DNA of 51,637 nt from Flavobacteriales bacterium (GCA_002401955.1 NVUQ01000019.1:1-51637); one strand, 5' to 3'; positions 41,390-51,053 are shown, counted from the stretch's first letter. Numbers and translations: made by a program. Notes: generated from the letters alone by a model not told the origin.

Positions 41390-42941
41390 AGTAGAAAGTA
41401 TTAGTGTTATTAAAATATTCTATGGTTTTTAGTTTTGATAAGTTCATTGATAACCAACTGTGATCTTTTTGCTTTTCAAGAAAATGTTGAACCTTCCAGT
41501 TAAAAGTGAAATGATGATTTCCTCCTTGATATCTAACTCCCTTTGTATCTAAAATAGCACTATGTTTATCTATTAACGGTAGGGTGTTTTCTGATAATGT
41601 TAGTAAAAATGTAACATCTACTTTTCGAGATTTTAGATTGCTAAGGTTGTGATTAGCGATAATTATATCCCAGTTAAATAAACTTAAGAATATGAAAGAT
41701 GAATAAACTGCTATAGAATTTATTTTAATAAGACAGAAAGCTGATTTCAGTTTGGTTATTTTAAAAATAAGGGTAATTAATCCTATTAATGTAAGTAGTA
41801 AGAAAACAATTACACCAATTCTTTTATAGGCCAAACCATATTCTTGAATGTAATAGAAATTCCTTAATCCTACAGAAATTACCAATATCATATTCTGGAA
41901 AATCCATAAGATAGAGAGCTGTTTAATTAGCTTGTTTTTAGGTAAGAAGTTGAGGTTTCTTCTAAAGAAATATAGAATTATTCCCATAGATAAAAGGATG
42001 CTTAAAATGAGCAGATAAGTTCCTTCATGTACAAATTGAGATAGGTTTAAATCTTTTTTGTATTCAAAATCAAACCAAAGCCAAGAAACATCTAAGTAAT
42101 TAATGAAAAACAGAAGAAGATTTACCATGCCAACTAAAATAATCGCTGAACGATATTCGTTTTTTAATCCAATTGATAATGGGAAAACCTTAGGTTGAAA
42201 CATTCGTTTTTCATTTTCAGAAAGTACTACTCTTTTTTTTCTCTTACGTTTGATAATATCTTTAAACCCAATTTCTTTATTTAAATATAGAGTGATGTTT
42301 TCATGATAAATAAATGCAGCTATAATTATACAGCCGAATAAAAAGAAAGGAATTCTTATCCATGAAATATCAGAAAATAACCATTCAAATAAGATTGAAA
42401 TCTTATCGCCCAATTCCTTTGTAATAATGTCAAACTTAGGATTAGCAGCTTTAAAAATCCAATAAAAAATAAAAAGAAAAATTAAGGGAATAACTACAAG
42501 TTTTATCTTTTTAAGAGATGTTATAACTGCACTTTCGCTAGTATTATTTTTATTTAATGATTTAAAAATTTGTTTTATTGGAAAACGAAAGAAATTTAAA
42601 ATTGATGTAAACCCAGCAAAGAAAATAGATTTAATTTGAGGTTGATGCACATAACCAATGAAGATAAGTAGTGAGGTTAGATTGGTTACTTTAGAAATTG
42701 TTGATCCGTAAAAGAAAACCATTAAAGCTGTAATTGTACAAGCGGAAACCATTAATAAAGTTCTTTTTTCTTTTATTGATTTTGGATAAATAATAGAAAG
42801 AGTACCAATGATAAAAATGTTGTAGAGTAATAAATTTAAACCAAGCTCTTCTTTCCAGAAAAACCAGTTAAACAGAATACTTCCAAGTATAAATAATCCT
42901 AGTTGTACTTTTTTTGTTTCATTTGTTTTTATTGTTTCCAT
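41376..42941 (-). CDS. DUF4173 (DUF4153-like) polytopic membrane protein
   Basis: This 521-residue protein has about twelve hydrophobic segments and a basic cytoplasmic loop near residues 215-240 (KRKRKKRVVLSENEKRMF). The C-terminal region with YLDVSWLWFDF and LSQFVHEGTYLLILSI is typical of DUF4173. Function is unknown. It is the first gene of the minus-strand membrane-protein run. One of the two TACTTTG/CAAAGTA operators lies 35 bp upstream of its start. Confidence 0.85.
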   Translation of the reverse strand: METIKTNETKKVQLGLFILGSILFNWFFWKEELGLNLLLYNIFIIGTLSIIYPKSIKEKRTLLMVSACTITALMVFFYGSTISKVTNLTSLLIFIGYVHQPQIKSIFFAGFTSILNFFRFPIKQIFKSLNKNNTSESAVITSLKKIKLVVIPLIFLFIFYWIFKAANPKFDIITKELGDKISILFEWLFSDISWIRIPFFLFGCIIIAAFIYHENITLYLNKEIGFKDIIKRKRKKRVVLSENEKRMFQPKVFPLSIGLKNEYRSAIILVGMVNLLLFFINYLDVSWLWFDFEYKKDLNLSQFVHEGTYLLILSILLSMGIILYFFRRNLNFLPKNKLIKQLSILWIFQNMILVISVGLRNFYYIQEYGLAYKRIGVIVFLLLTLIGLITLIFKITKLKSAFCLIKINSIAVYSSFIFLSLFNWDIIIANHNLSNLKSRKVDVTFLLTLSENTLPLIDKHSAILDTKGVRYQGGNHHFTFNWKVQHFLEKQKDHSWLSMNLSKLKTIEYFNNTNTFYYENK

Positions 42942-42975
42942 AAGTTTTAGTTTAAGCGTTTTTACTATTTAAAAG

Positions 42976-42994
42976 TACTTTGAATTTCAAAGTA
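42976..42994. promoter_or_regulatory. Palindromic operator, copy 1
   Basis: TACTTTGAATTTCAAAGTA has perfect 7-bp arms TACTTTG/CAAAGTA around 5 bp. The same arms and spacing occur at 43981-43999. It lies between the wHTH gene and the DUF4173 gene start. The likely binder is the wHTH regulator encoded next to it. Confidence 0.7.
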
Positions 42995-43009
42995 TAACTA
43001 TAAAAAAAA

Positions 43010-43300
43010 TTAATTATTATGTCTTAGCAAATTTTCTAATGCAGCTAAGTGTTTTTTAAATTCTTTTTTTCCAAGCCTAGTAGCTTTAAATGATGTTCTT
43101 GGTTTTTTACCTACAAATTCTTTCATAACTTCAATGTATTCTTGTCTTTCTAGTCCAGCTATATGGCTGGCTAAATTGCCATCAGTAACTTTAAGAAGAT
43201 CTTTTAAGGTATTAAAATCTATACTTGCATTTACCATGAGTACAGACATAATTCCTAAACGAACCCTGTTTTCAAACAATTTATTTAATCCTTCTATCAT
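43010..43300 (-). CDS. Winged-helix transcriptional regulator (HTH_34-like, MarR/ArsR fold)
   Basis: This 96-residue protein is a single winged-helix domain: FENRVRLGIMSVLM, then IDFNTLKDLLKVTDGNLASHI as the recognition helix-turn-helix, LERQEYIEVMKEFVGKKPRTSFKATRLGKKEF as the wing, and a C-terminal helix for dimerisation. It matches the DtxR/MarR-like small regulator type often encoded beside a membrane protein in Bacteroidota. It follows the membrane-protein gene by 22 bp. Two matching palindromes flank the unit, suggesting autoregulation. Confidence 0.9.
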   Translation of the reverse strand: MIEGLNKLFENRVRLGIMSVLMVNASIDFNTLKDLLKVTDGNLASHIAGLERQEYIEVMKEFVGKKPRTSFKATRLGKKEFKKHLAALENLLRHNN

Positions 43301-43322
43301 TACTTTTATCTAAGCTGTAACT

Positions 43323-43973
43323 TTATGATGACTTTTTATTGTATTTAAAATGCATTAGGGTTCCATAAATAATGTGAAGAATACCGAACCCTATCGACCA
43401 AAAAAACAATCCTTTACCCACAAAAATAGCACTCAATAGCCCCAATATAATTTCTAAAATTCCTAAATATTTTATCTCTGTAACAGTATATTTAGATGAA
43501 TTAACTAAAGCCAATCCGTAAAATATGAGTGTAGCAGGAGCAACAAGTACAAATAGGTTGTGGTATAGTAATATTAAACAAAACATTCCTCCAGTACCAA
43601 GTGGGATTAATAAATTACTTAATAATAGCATACTGTTTTTATCCCAAATACTTTGTCCATTTTTTTTAGTCTCTTTAATGGTAAGAACAACTCCTGCAAT
43701 TAAAGAAACAACTAAAACTGCTAATGCTATTCCAATTAATTCTATTGTTAAAGTTTGTATCGATTCTATGGTCACATTCCTGGTTGTAGAATAATCCATA
43801 GATACTGTACCTAAGTAATAATCTAATCTGAGGTAAGCAACAGCGGCTCCTATTAAAGCGGTAATTCCTGCAATAACGCCAGATATTCCACTTAAAGAGA
43901 TAAATTTTGTAGAGCGTTCCATCAGGTTTTTAATTTCTGATAGCGAGTCGAGATGTTTTTTTGTTTCTTCCAT
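43323..43973 (-). CDS. Membrane protein paired with the wHTH regulator
   Basis: This 216-residue protein has six predicted membrane helices after a cytoplasmic N-terminus (KKHLDSLSEIKNLMERSTKFISLSG). It resembles the membrane proteins that accompany HTH_34-type regulators in Bacteroidota, with a GILHIIYGTLMHFKY C-terminus. Function is unknown, though a sensor or transport role is possible. An operator lies 7 bp upstream of its start. Confidence 0.8.
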   Translation of the reverse strand: MEETKKHLDSLSEIKNLMERSTKFISLSGISGVIAGITALIGAAVAYLRLDYYLGTVSMDYSTTRNVTIESIQTLTIELIGIALAVLVVSLIAGVVLTIKETKKNGQSIWDKNSMLLLSNLLIPLGTGGMFCLILLYHNLFVLVAPATLIFYGLALVNSSKYTVTEIKYLGILEIILGLLSAIFVGKGLFFWSIGFGILHIIYGTLMHFKYNKKSS

Positions 43974-43980
43974 TTAAAAG

Positions 43981-43999
43981 TACTTTGAAGTACAAAGTA
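43981..43999. promoter_or_regulatory. Palindromic operator, copy 2
   Basis: TACTTTGAAGTACAAAGTA has the same 7-bp arms and 5-bp spacer as copy 1 at 42976-42994, both preceded by AAAAG on the plus strand. It lies 7 bp from the membrane-protein start codon, overlapping the expected promoter or leader. Confidence 0.75.
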
Positions 44000-44112
44000 A
44001 GTGATAAAAGATTTAACTCACAATAGTTTTATGAAATTATTTCATCTAATCGATAAAAATAAAAAGTATTTTAGCTAACTAATATCTCTTGATGTCAATA
44101 CTAATAAGGTAA

Positions 44113-45330
44113 ATGAAAACAATTAGTCATACTATTTCAGATAGGAAATTATTTGAAAAACAACTACTAACTTATTTTAAAGATAAGAAGCATGTTGTTT
44201 TTTTGAATAGTAATGATGTTGAGAAAACAAACCTTTTTGCAGTTTCTGATAGTGATTATTCAAATAATAAAGAAAACCAGTTTGGATTTATCTCTTACGA
44301 TTATAAAAACCAAATAGAAGAACTTTCTTCAAGCCATTTTGATGGAATTCAGTTCCCTGAAAAACACTTTTTTACTCCTGAAATACTATTTAAAATAGAA
44401 GAGACTGAGGTTAATATTTCATTTGAAATAGAGAATGCTGCAATAGAAAGAATTATAACGGAGATACAATCTGTTTCTGTTACGCAACAAGAAATAAAGA
44501 GGGTTAATGTTGTTCCTAAGGTTTCTAAAGAAGAATATATTGAAACAGTTAAAACTTTAAAGGAACATATTCAGTTAGGAGATATTTATGAAGTAAATTA
44601 TTGTCAAGAATATTTTGCTAAAAATGTTGAGGTTAATCCTGTTGATATTTATATCAAGTTAAATCAAAAATCGCCAACACCATTTTCGTGTTTTGTAAAA
44701 TGTAATAACAAGTATTTGATGTCTGCTTCACCAGAGCGATTTATTCAAAAATCAGGCGATAAAATTATTTCTCAACCCATAAAAGGAACGATTAAAAGAG
44801 GAGTAAATGCTGATGAAGATGAAGTACTTAAAAAACAGTTATTTAATGATGCAAAAGAGCGCAGCGAAAATGTAATGATAGTTGATTTGGTACGAAATGA
44901 TTTGTCTAAAATTACGGTTAAGAATAGTGTAAATGTTGATGAATTATGCGGTATTTATACTTTCCCTCAAGTGCATCAAATGATTTCTACGGTTTCTGGA
45001 GAAGTACAAAAGAATATTGATGTTGATGCAATTTTAAAAGCTACTTTTCCGATGGGTTCAATGACTGGAGCTCCTAAAATTAGAGCTATGAAGTTGATTG
45101 AGAAATATGAAAAAACAAAACGAGGCTTGTATTCTGGAACAGTAGGTTATATTGATGAAAATGGAGATTTTGATTTTAATGTTGTGATAAGAAGTATTCT
45201 TTATAACCAAGAAAATAATTACCTTTCCTTTATTGTTGGCGGAGCCATTACGGCTTTATCAGATCCAGAAAAGGAATATGAAGAGTGTTTACTAAAAGCA
45301 AAAGCAATGTTAGAAGTGTTGGGGGATTAA
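44113..45330 (+). CDS. pabB: Chorismate-binding enzyme, aminodeoxychorismate synthase component I-like
   Basis: This 405-residue protein belongs to the anthranilate synthase / PabB / isochorismate synthase superfamily. The catalytic core is present (IQLGDIYEVNYCQEY, ASPERFIQ, PIKGTIKRG, MIVDLVRNDLSKI, TFPMGSMTGAPKIRAMKLI, GLYSGTVGYID). PIKGT carries the Lys that in PabB forms the covalent adduct, which favours 4-amino-4-deoxychorismate synthesis for folate. No amidotransferase partner (pabA) is adjacent. Confidence 0.88.
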   Translation: MKTISHTISDRKLFEKQLLTYFKDKKHVVFLNSNDVEKTNLFAVSDSDYSNNKENQFGFISYDYKNQIEELSSSHFDGIQFPEKHFFTPEILFKIEETEVNISFEIENAAIERIITEIQSVSVTQQEIKRVNVVPKVSKEEYIETVKTLKEHIQLGDIYEVNYCQEYFAKNVEVNPVDIYIKLNQKSPTPFSCFVKCNNKYLMSASPERFIQKSGDKIISQPIKGTIKRGVNADEDEVLKKQLFNDAKERSENVMIVDLVRNDLSKITVKNSVNVDELCGIYTFPQVHQMISTVSGEVQKNIDVDAILKATFPMGSMTGAPKIRAMKLIEKYEKTKRGLYSGTVGYIDENGDFDFNVVIRSILYNQENNYLSFIVGGAITALSDPEKEYEECLLKAKAMLEVLGD

Positions 45331-45340
45331 TCAAAAAAAA

Positions 45341-45437
45341 ACTAACCGCAATGAGTTTTAAGAATTCGCAGAGAAAGGAAGTGAATTTTCTTTAAATCTT
45401 AAGAGTAAAAGTATTTTAACTTTCTTTGCGGTTAAGT
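45341..45437. repeat. Imperfect inverted repeat between pabB and tilS
   Basis: ACTAACCGCAA and TTTGCGGTTAAGT form an inverted repeat with one bulge around an A/G-rich interior (GCAGAGAAAGGAA). This looks like the ACCGCAAAGN-type extragenic repeat found in Bacteroidota. No gene is visible in 45331-45441. Confidence 0.6.
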
Positions 45438-45441
45438 ATTT

Positions 45442-46761
45442 ATGAATATAATGCTAAATAAATTTCAGAAATATAACCAAGAAAATAAACTGTTTAATCA
45501 AACAAGTAAAATCCTCTTAACTGTTAGTGGTGGTAAGGATTCTATGGCTATGCTGCACTTGTTTAAACAGAATAATATTTCTTTTGGAGTAGCTCATTGT
45601 AATTTCCAGTTAAGAGGAGATGATGCCATAAAAGACCAACAATTTGTAAAGCAATTTTGTGAGCATAATAAGATTATTTATCATACCGTATCTTTTAATA
45701 CTCAAGAGTATGCTATTGAAAATGGAATTTCTATTCAGATGGCTGCACGAGAATTGAGGTACGATTGGTTTGAGAAGATTAGAGTAGAAAATAGCTATCA
45801 ATACATCGCAACAGCACATCATAAAAATGATGTAGCAGAAACAATGCTTATCAATTTAACTAAAGGAACAGGTTTGGCTGGTTTGCATGGAATTAGTAAT
45901 AAAAATAGCAATATTATTCGCCCGTTGTTATGCTTTGATAGCAGTGAAATTGATGATTTTGTAAAAGAAAATAAGATTGGTTATCGAGAAGATTTGTCTA
46001 ATGCAGATACCAAATACACAAGAAATTTAATTCGACATCAAATTATCCCCGAATTAGAAAAGATTAATCCATCTTTTATAGCGACCTTAAATACGGAAGC
46101 AAATCAGTTTTTAGGTGATGAAAAGATTATCTTAGATAAGATTAAACTAGATAAAGAACGCTTGTTTGTTGCTAATAATAATGGCTTTAAAATAGACATT
46201 AAGGAGCTTAAAAAATTAACTCCTTTAACATCATACTTGTATTATTTTTTGAGAGATTACAATTTTAATAGTACGGATGTTTCTGATATTATTGCAGGAT
46301 TGGAGAATCAATCGGGGAAATCGTATTATTCTCCAACCCATCAAATTGTAAAAGATAGGGAGTTTTTATTATTGAATGATATAGAAGAAATATTCACAGA
46401 AAAAACTCTTATTAAGAGCATTGAAGACCTTCCATTTAAAAGCGAATTAATAGAGGATATTTCAAATTTGAAAATTGAAAAGTCTAATAACTATGCTTAT
46501 TTAGATGCTGATAAAATTCAGTTTCCTATGGTTTTAAGAACATGGAAAAATGGAGATGCTTTTAAACCATTAGGAATGAATGGAAATAAAAAAGTAAGTG
46601 ATTTCCTAATTGACAATAAGATTTCATTAGTAGACAAACAACATATAAAAGTATTAGAATCTAATGGTCAAATAATTTGGTTGGTAGGTCAGCGAATTGA
46701 TGATAGCTTTAAAATTACTCCATCAACAAAGAAAGTATTTATCTTATCGTTAAATGATTGA
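45442..46761 (+). CDS. tilS: tRNA(Ile)-lysidine synthetase
   Basis: This 439-residue enzyme adds lysine to C34 of the AUA-reading tRNA-Ile. The PP-loop SGGKDS is at residues 29-34, followed by GVAHCNFQLRGDDA, ATAHHKNDVAETMLINL and RPLL in the N-terminal domain, and a C-terminal TilS domain (VLRTWKNGDAFKPLGMNGNKKVSDFLID). It is essential, and its length is typical. It precedes the BtuF-like gene by 3 bp. Confidence 0.96.
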   Translation: MNIMLNKFQKYNQENKLFNQTSKILLTVSGGKDSMAMLHLFKQNNISFGVAHCNFQLRGDDAIKDQQFVKQFCEHNKIIYHTVSFNTQEYAIENGISIQMAARELRYDWFEKIRVENSYQYIATAHHKNDVAETMLINLTKGTGLAGLHGISNKNSNIIRPLLCFDSSEIDDFVKENKIGYREDLSNADTKYTRNLIRHQIIPELEKINPSFIATLNTEANQFLGDEKIILDKIKLDKERLFVANNNGFKIDIKELKKLTPLTSYLYYFLRDYNFNSTDVSDIIAGLENQSGKSYYSPTHQIVKDREFLLLNDIEEIFTEKTLIKSIEDLPFKSELIEDISNLKIEKSNNYAYLDADKIQFPMVLRTWKNGDAFKPLGMNGNKKVSDFLIDNKISLVDKQHIKVLESNGQIIWLVGQRIDDSFKITPSTKKVFILSLND

Positions 46762-46764
46762 TTT

Positions 46765-47550
46765 ATGATTTTCACAGATCAAATAGGTCATAAATTTGAA
46801 TTGAATTCGGTTCCTAAAAGAATAATTTCTATAGTACCATCACAAACAGAATTATTATATGATTTAGGTTTAGATGAAAAGGTTGTGGGAATTACCAAGT
46901 TTTGTATTCATCCCAAAGAGTGGTATGGGAATAAAAATAGAGTAGGAGGTACTAAAAATATTAATTTTTCTAAAATTGCGGAATTAAAACCAGATTTAAT
47001 CATCGCAAATAAAGAAGAGAATACGAAAGAACAGGTTGAGGAATTGCAAAAAATATATCCAGTTTATACAAGTGATATTTCTAATTTAGAAGAAAGTTTA
47101 GCAATGATTAATGATATAGGAATTCTTACCAATACGAAAGAAAAATCTATTTCAATTACAGAAAAAATTCAATATGAATTTAATAAGTTAACAGAGCAAA
47201 ATTTTGAAACGAAAAGAGTTTTGTATTTAATTTGGAAGAATCCTTATATGAGTATTAATCAAAATAGGTTTATCAATGATATGATGCAACGTTGTGGTTT
47301 TCAGAATGTAATTTCATCAAGTGTTGATTATCCAGAAATTAGCGAGGATCAAATTTCATCATTAAATCCTGATTTAATATTACTTTCTTCAGAGCCTTAT
47401 CCGTTTAAAGAAAACCATATAAAAGCACTTCAAATTCTTTCTCCTAAATCTAAAGTTATATTGGTTGATGGCGAGTATTTTTCGTGGTATGGATCACGAT
47501 TATTAGGGTCTCCTAACTACTTTATTAGTTTATTAAACGAAATTACTTAA
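46765..47550 (+). CDS. BtuF-like helical-backbone metal/cobalamin receptor domain protein
   Basis: This 261-residue protein has the class III periplasmic-binding-protein pattern: RIISIVPSQTELLYDLGLDEKVVGITKFC at the start, IAELKPDLIIANKEENT in the first lobe, and LNPDLILLSSEPYPF with WYGSRLLGSPNYFISLL in the second. No signal peptide or lipobox is visible, so it would remain in the cytoplasm unless an upstream start is missed. It lies 3 bp after tilS. The ligand (cobalamin or siderophore-like) is unresolved. Confidence 0.85.
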   Translation: MIFTDQIGHKFELNSVPKRIISIVPSQTELLYDLGLDEKVVGITKFCIHPKEWYGNKNRVGGTKNINFSKIAELKPDLIIANKEENTKEQVEELQKIYPVYTSDISNLEESLAMINDIGILTNTKEKSISITEKIQYEFNKLTEQNFETKRVLYLIWKNPYMSINQNRFINDMMQRCGFQNVISSSVDYPEISEDQISSLNPDLILLSSEPYPFKENHIKALQILSPKSKVILVDGEYFSWYGSRLLGSPNYFISLLNEIT

Positions 47551-47599
47551 TTTTCCATATTTTTAGACTATCAAGAGCATTTGGAACATATTATTTTTA

Positions 47600-49861
47600 T
47601 TGGTATTATTAATTTCTTATACCAACATTTTTTCACAAAAAGTAGGGTTGGTATTGAGTGGAGGAGGGGCAAGTGGTGTTTCTCACATAGGAGTTTTAAA
47701 AGCTTTAGAAGAAAATAATATTCCTATAGATTATATTACAGGCACATCAATGGGAGCATTGGTTGGTGGTTTATATGCTGCAGGCTATTCTCCTCAAGAA
47801 ATCGAAGAAGTTTTTTTATCGGATCAGTTTAAACAATGGGCAGAAGGACATTTGGATGAAAAGTACATTTTTTATCTTAGAGAAAAAGATGAAAACCCCT
47901 CAATGATTACATTTAAATTTGATTTAGATACTTTGTTAGAAACAAGTTTACCTACGAATTTAATTTCTCCTATTGCAATCGATTATGGGTTAATGCGATA
48001 TTTTGCACCTTCTACAGCTGCTTCAAATAATAATTTTGATAGTTTGTTTATTCCTTTTCGTTGTGTTGCATCAGATATCATTTCTAGAAAACCGTATATA
48101 TTTAAAGAAGGTAAGCTCGCAACAGCTGTCCGATCTTCTTTGGCATATCCATTCTATTTAACTCCTATATCTTGCGAAGGGAAACTACTGTTTGATGGAG
48201 GATTGTACAATAATTTCCCTGCAGATGTGATGGTTGATGATTTTACACCTGATTATATTATTGGAAGTAATGTTTCTTCTAATTTTGAATTACCTGATGA
48301 GGATAATATAATTTCTCAGCTAAAGACAATTATTGTTGATGATACTGAATATAGTATTCCCTCGGAAGTTGCGTCAATATTAATAGAGCCAAAAGCATCG
48401 GAGTTCTCTCTGTTTGATTTTGAGAAAAATGAAGATCTAATAAAAATAGGGTATGAAGCAACAATAAAGCAGATAGAAACAATAAAAAAAGACATTAAGA
48501 AAAGAGTAGACGTTTATGATTTGGTTGAGAAAAGAAAAAACTATAGAAATAGCTTGCCTAAAATGGTTTTTGATGATCTTGAAGTAACAGGAATGAAAGC
48601 CGCACAGAATATGTATGTTAGAAAATCATTACGATTTAAAGGGGATACTGTTAGTGCTGAAAAGTTGAAATCTGAATACATTAAAGTATCTTCAGATGAT
48701 AAAATAAAAAAGATTTATCCAGAAGCAGAATTTAATAAACAAACCAAACGGTTTACATTAAAATTGGAAGCCAAAAAGGCAAAAGATTTGTTTGTTTCTT
48801 TTGGAGGAGTGTTTTCATCAAGGCCGATAAATGAGGCTTACATTGGTTTGCAGTATAATTTACTAGGTAAAACAGCAGTTTCAATCTTAGCAAATACTTA
48901 TTTTGGTAAACTGCATAATTCTGTTTCTGGTGGGTTTCGATTGGATTTTCCTTTTAGAATTCCATTTTATTGGAAAACTACTTTTACTATTGATGGATGG
49001 GATTATTTTAAAAGTAGTACTACATTTTTTGAGGATACTAAACCTTCATTTTTAGTGATTAATGATGAGTATTTTAGATCAGAGTTAGCTTTTCCAGTAG
49101 CTTATAAAGGGAAAGTTATCCTTGATGGTACTGCCGGAGAAATGGTAAATAATTATTATCAAACTAAAGCTTTTTTATCTACAGATACTACTGATAAAAC
49201 TATGTTTAGAAATTTTTCTGCTGGCTTACATTTTGAGCGTAATTCATTAGATATGAAACAATATGCTTCTAAGGGTAGTTATCTTTCGTTTGGTGGCCGT
49301 TTTATTAAAGGAGAAGAATATACCCGATCAGGATCTACTTCCTTTATAAAAGAGGAGTTTGATACATTGGTAGATTGGTTTAGGGCTAAAATAACTTTTG
49401 ATAAATATTTTAGTTTGACTAAAAGAATACGCTTTGGTGTTTTTGGAGAAGGTGTTTATAGTAATCAACCATTTTTTAATAATTATACTGCTTCAATTTT
49501 GGCTGCTCCTGCTTTTGAACCTCTATCAGAAAGTAAAACCTTATTTCAAGAAAATTTTAGAGCACATAATTATTTAGCTTTTGGGATCAAAAATATTTAT
49601 CAGCTTTCAAAAAATATTCAATTAAGGTTAGAAGGATATTTGTTTCAACCACATCAAAACATATTACAAGATGATGAAAAAAAAGCATATTACGGTGAAA
49701 TATGGGATGAAGGACATTTTATCTATGCATCATCTTTAGTATATACTACCCCATTAGGGCCTATTGCATTTAATGCTAATTACTACGATAAGTTTGAAGA
49801 TCCTTGGAGTTTTATGTTCCATTTTGGGTACATTATTTTTAATAAGAAGAGTTTGGAGTAA
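47600..49861 (+). CDS. Patatin-like phospholipase with C-terminal outer-membrane barrel
   Basis: This 753-residue protein has a patatin domain at residues about 14-300 (GLVLSGGGASGVSHIGVLKAL oxyanion loop, GTSMG with Ser50, LFDGGLYNNFP with Asp199). A POTRA-like and a BamA/surface-antigen barrel region follow (SFGGVFSSRPINEAYIGLQYN to the terminal FMFHFGYIIFN). This is the PlpD-like two-part arrangement. The frame remains open upstream to 47567 and reads KSIWNILFLLVLLISYTNIFS. The full signal peptide is therefore encoded, but the codon before Lys is ATC (47570), not ATG; TTG at 47600 is the formal start. Confidence 0.88.
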   Translation: MVLLISYTNIFSQKVGLVLSGGGASGVSHIGVLKALEENNIPIDYITGTSMGALVGGLYAAGYSPQEIEEVFLSDQFKQWAEGHLDEKYIFYLREKDENPSMITFKFDLDTLLETSLPTNLISPIAIDYGLMRYFAPSTAASNNNFDSLFIPFRCVASDIISRKPYIFKEGKLATAVRSSLAYPFYLTPISCEGKLLFDGGLYNNFPADVMVDDFTPDYIIGSNVSSNFELPDEDNIISQLKTIIVDDTEYSIPSEVASILIEPKASEFSLFDFEKNEDLIKIGYEATIKQIETIKKDIKKRVDVYDLVEKRKNYRNSLPKMVFDDLEVTGMKAAQNMYVRKSLRFKGDTVSAEKLKSEYIKVSSDDKIKKIYPEAEFNKQTKRFTLKLEAKKAKDLFVSFGGVFSSRPINEAYIGLQYNLLGKTAVSILANTYFGKLHNSVSGGFRLDFPFRIPFYWKTTFTIDGWDYFKSSTTFFEDTKPSFLVINDEYFRSELAFPVAYKGKVILDGTAGEMVNNYYQTKAFLSTDTTDKTMFRNFSAGLHFERNSLDMKQYASKGSYLSFGGRFIKGEEYTRSGSTSFIKEEFDTLVDWFRAKITFDKYFSLTKRIRFGVFGEGVYSNQPFFNNYTASILAAPAFEPLSESKTLFQENFRAHNYLAFGIKNIYQLSKNIQLRLEGYLFQPHQNILQDDEKKAYYGEIWDEGHFIYASSLVYTTPLGPIAFNANYYDKFEDPWSFMFHFGYIIFNKKSLE

Positions 49862-49862
49862 A

Positions 49863-50303
49863 CTAGTAAGTTAGCTTAATTAAAGGTAAAAGTAGTGCCC
49901 AAAAAACGATACCAGCAAACATAACTAATAAAGTGTGTTTCTTTTTAGAAAAAAAACGAGAAGCAATAAAACTTCCTACTGGTATGGATATAATTATTGG
50001 AGTAATGAATGCAATTCCAACTAATCCATATTTGTTTTTGATATTAATAAATCGTCTAACTTTTTTTGAAAATACTTGTTTCTTTTTTTTCTTTTGAAAT
50101 AATTTAGAAATCATTTTGTTTACCCAATTACTAAAATAGTAAAAGAATGATATCCCAGTAAATCCTCCTATAATTAGCATTAAAACACTTTCAAAATAAC
50201 TGTAATTTGTTACTGGAGAAATTAAAATGCCTACTGCAACAGCAAATTTACTTGCTGCAAGAAGAAATAGACCTAGAAGTTCTAATATTTCTGATAAGCC
50301 CAT
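49863..50303 (-). CDS. Small multi-pass membrane protein
   Basis: This 146-residue protein has four hydrophobic helices with a Lys-rich loop between the second and third (KLFQKKKKKQVFSKKVRRFIN). KYGLVGIAFITPIIISIPVGSFIASRFF resembles the small multidrug-export (Sm_multidrug_ex) or related DedA-like pattern, but support is moderate. The gene converges with the patatin gene and follows upp directly in the same operon (1-bp gap). Confidence 0.65.
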   Translation of the reverse strand: MGLSEILELLGLFLLAASKFAVAVGILISPVTNYSYFESVLMLIIGGFTGISFFYYFSNWVNKMISKLFQKKKKKQVFSKKVRRFINIKNKYGLVGIAFITPIIISIPVGSFIASRFFSKKKHTLLVMFAGIVFWALLLPLIKLTY

Positions 50304-50954
50304 TTATTCTTTTGTTCCGTAAGCTAAATCACCGGCATCTCCTAATCCTGGTACAATGTAGGATTCAGCAGTTAATTCATCATCAATTGCTCCAACCCAT
50401 AAAGTAACACTTTCGGGTAAGTTTCTTTTTATAAATTCAATACCTTGCTTACTTGCAATGAGAGCAACAATGTGTAATTTTTTAGGAGTTCCTTTCTCTA
50501 ATAATAATTTGTATATCTCTACCATAGAAGCTCCTGAGGCTAACATAGGATCGGATAAAATAACTATTCTATTTTCTAAACTCGGACTAGCCATGTACTC
50601 AGCTTCGATAACAAAAGAGCCATCATCTTCGTGTTTTCTATAAGCTGAAACCAATGAATTATCGGCATTATCAAAATAATTTAATAAACCCTGATGTAAT
50701 GTTAAACCAGCTCTTAAAATAGTAGATAATACAGGTTGCTCTACTGCTAAATTCATATTAGAAGTGCCTAATGGAGTAGTAATAGCTTTGGGTTGATAAT
50801 CAAATGTTTTACTTATTTCATAAGCAATAATTTCTCCCATACGCTCACAGTTTCTTCTAAAACGCATTCTGTCATTTTGTACATTAACATTTCTTATTTC
50901 AGATAGAAACTGATTAAAAATTGAATTGTCTTTACCAAGGTTGATTATTTCCAT
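50304..50954 (-). CDS. upp: Uracil phosphoribosyltransferase
   Basis: This 216-residue salvage enzyme makes UMP from uracil and PRPP. The PRPP-binding loop is IVILSDPMLASGASMVEI (about residues 130-147). The uracil site and C-terminus (YIVPGLGDAGDLAYGT) are conserved. Bacteroidota UPRTs of this type are about 216 residues, as here. It is upstream of and next to the small membrane protein gene. Confidence 0.95.
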   Translation of the reverse strand: MEIINLGKDNSIFNQFLSEIRNVNVQNDRMRFRRNCERMGEIIAYEISKTFDYQPKAITTPLGTSNMNLAVEQPVLSTILRAGLTLHQGLLNYFDNADNSLVSAYRKHEDDGSFVIEAEYMASPSLENRIVILSDPMLASGASMVEIYKLLLEKGTPKKLHIVALIASKQGIEFIKRNLPESVTLWVGAIDDELTAESYIVPGLGDAGDLAYGTKE

Positions 50955-51053
50955 TGAACTTTATTTAGTGTAAAACTACCTATTTTATTTGCTAAGATTT
51001 GTTAAAAAGTTTATAAGGTTATCAGTGTATGTGTTTATGGGAATGGTAACTTT
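50955..51053. other. Intergenic region upstream of upp
   Basis: These 99 bp are AT-rich and hold no gene. They should contain the upp promoter, but no clear TAnnTTTG element was found. They end at the heptanucleotide array. Confidence 0.5.
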
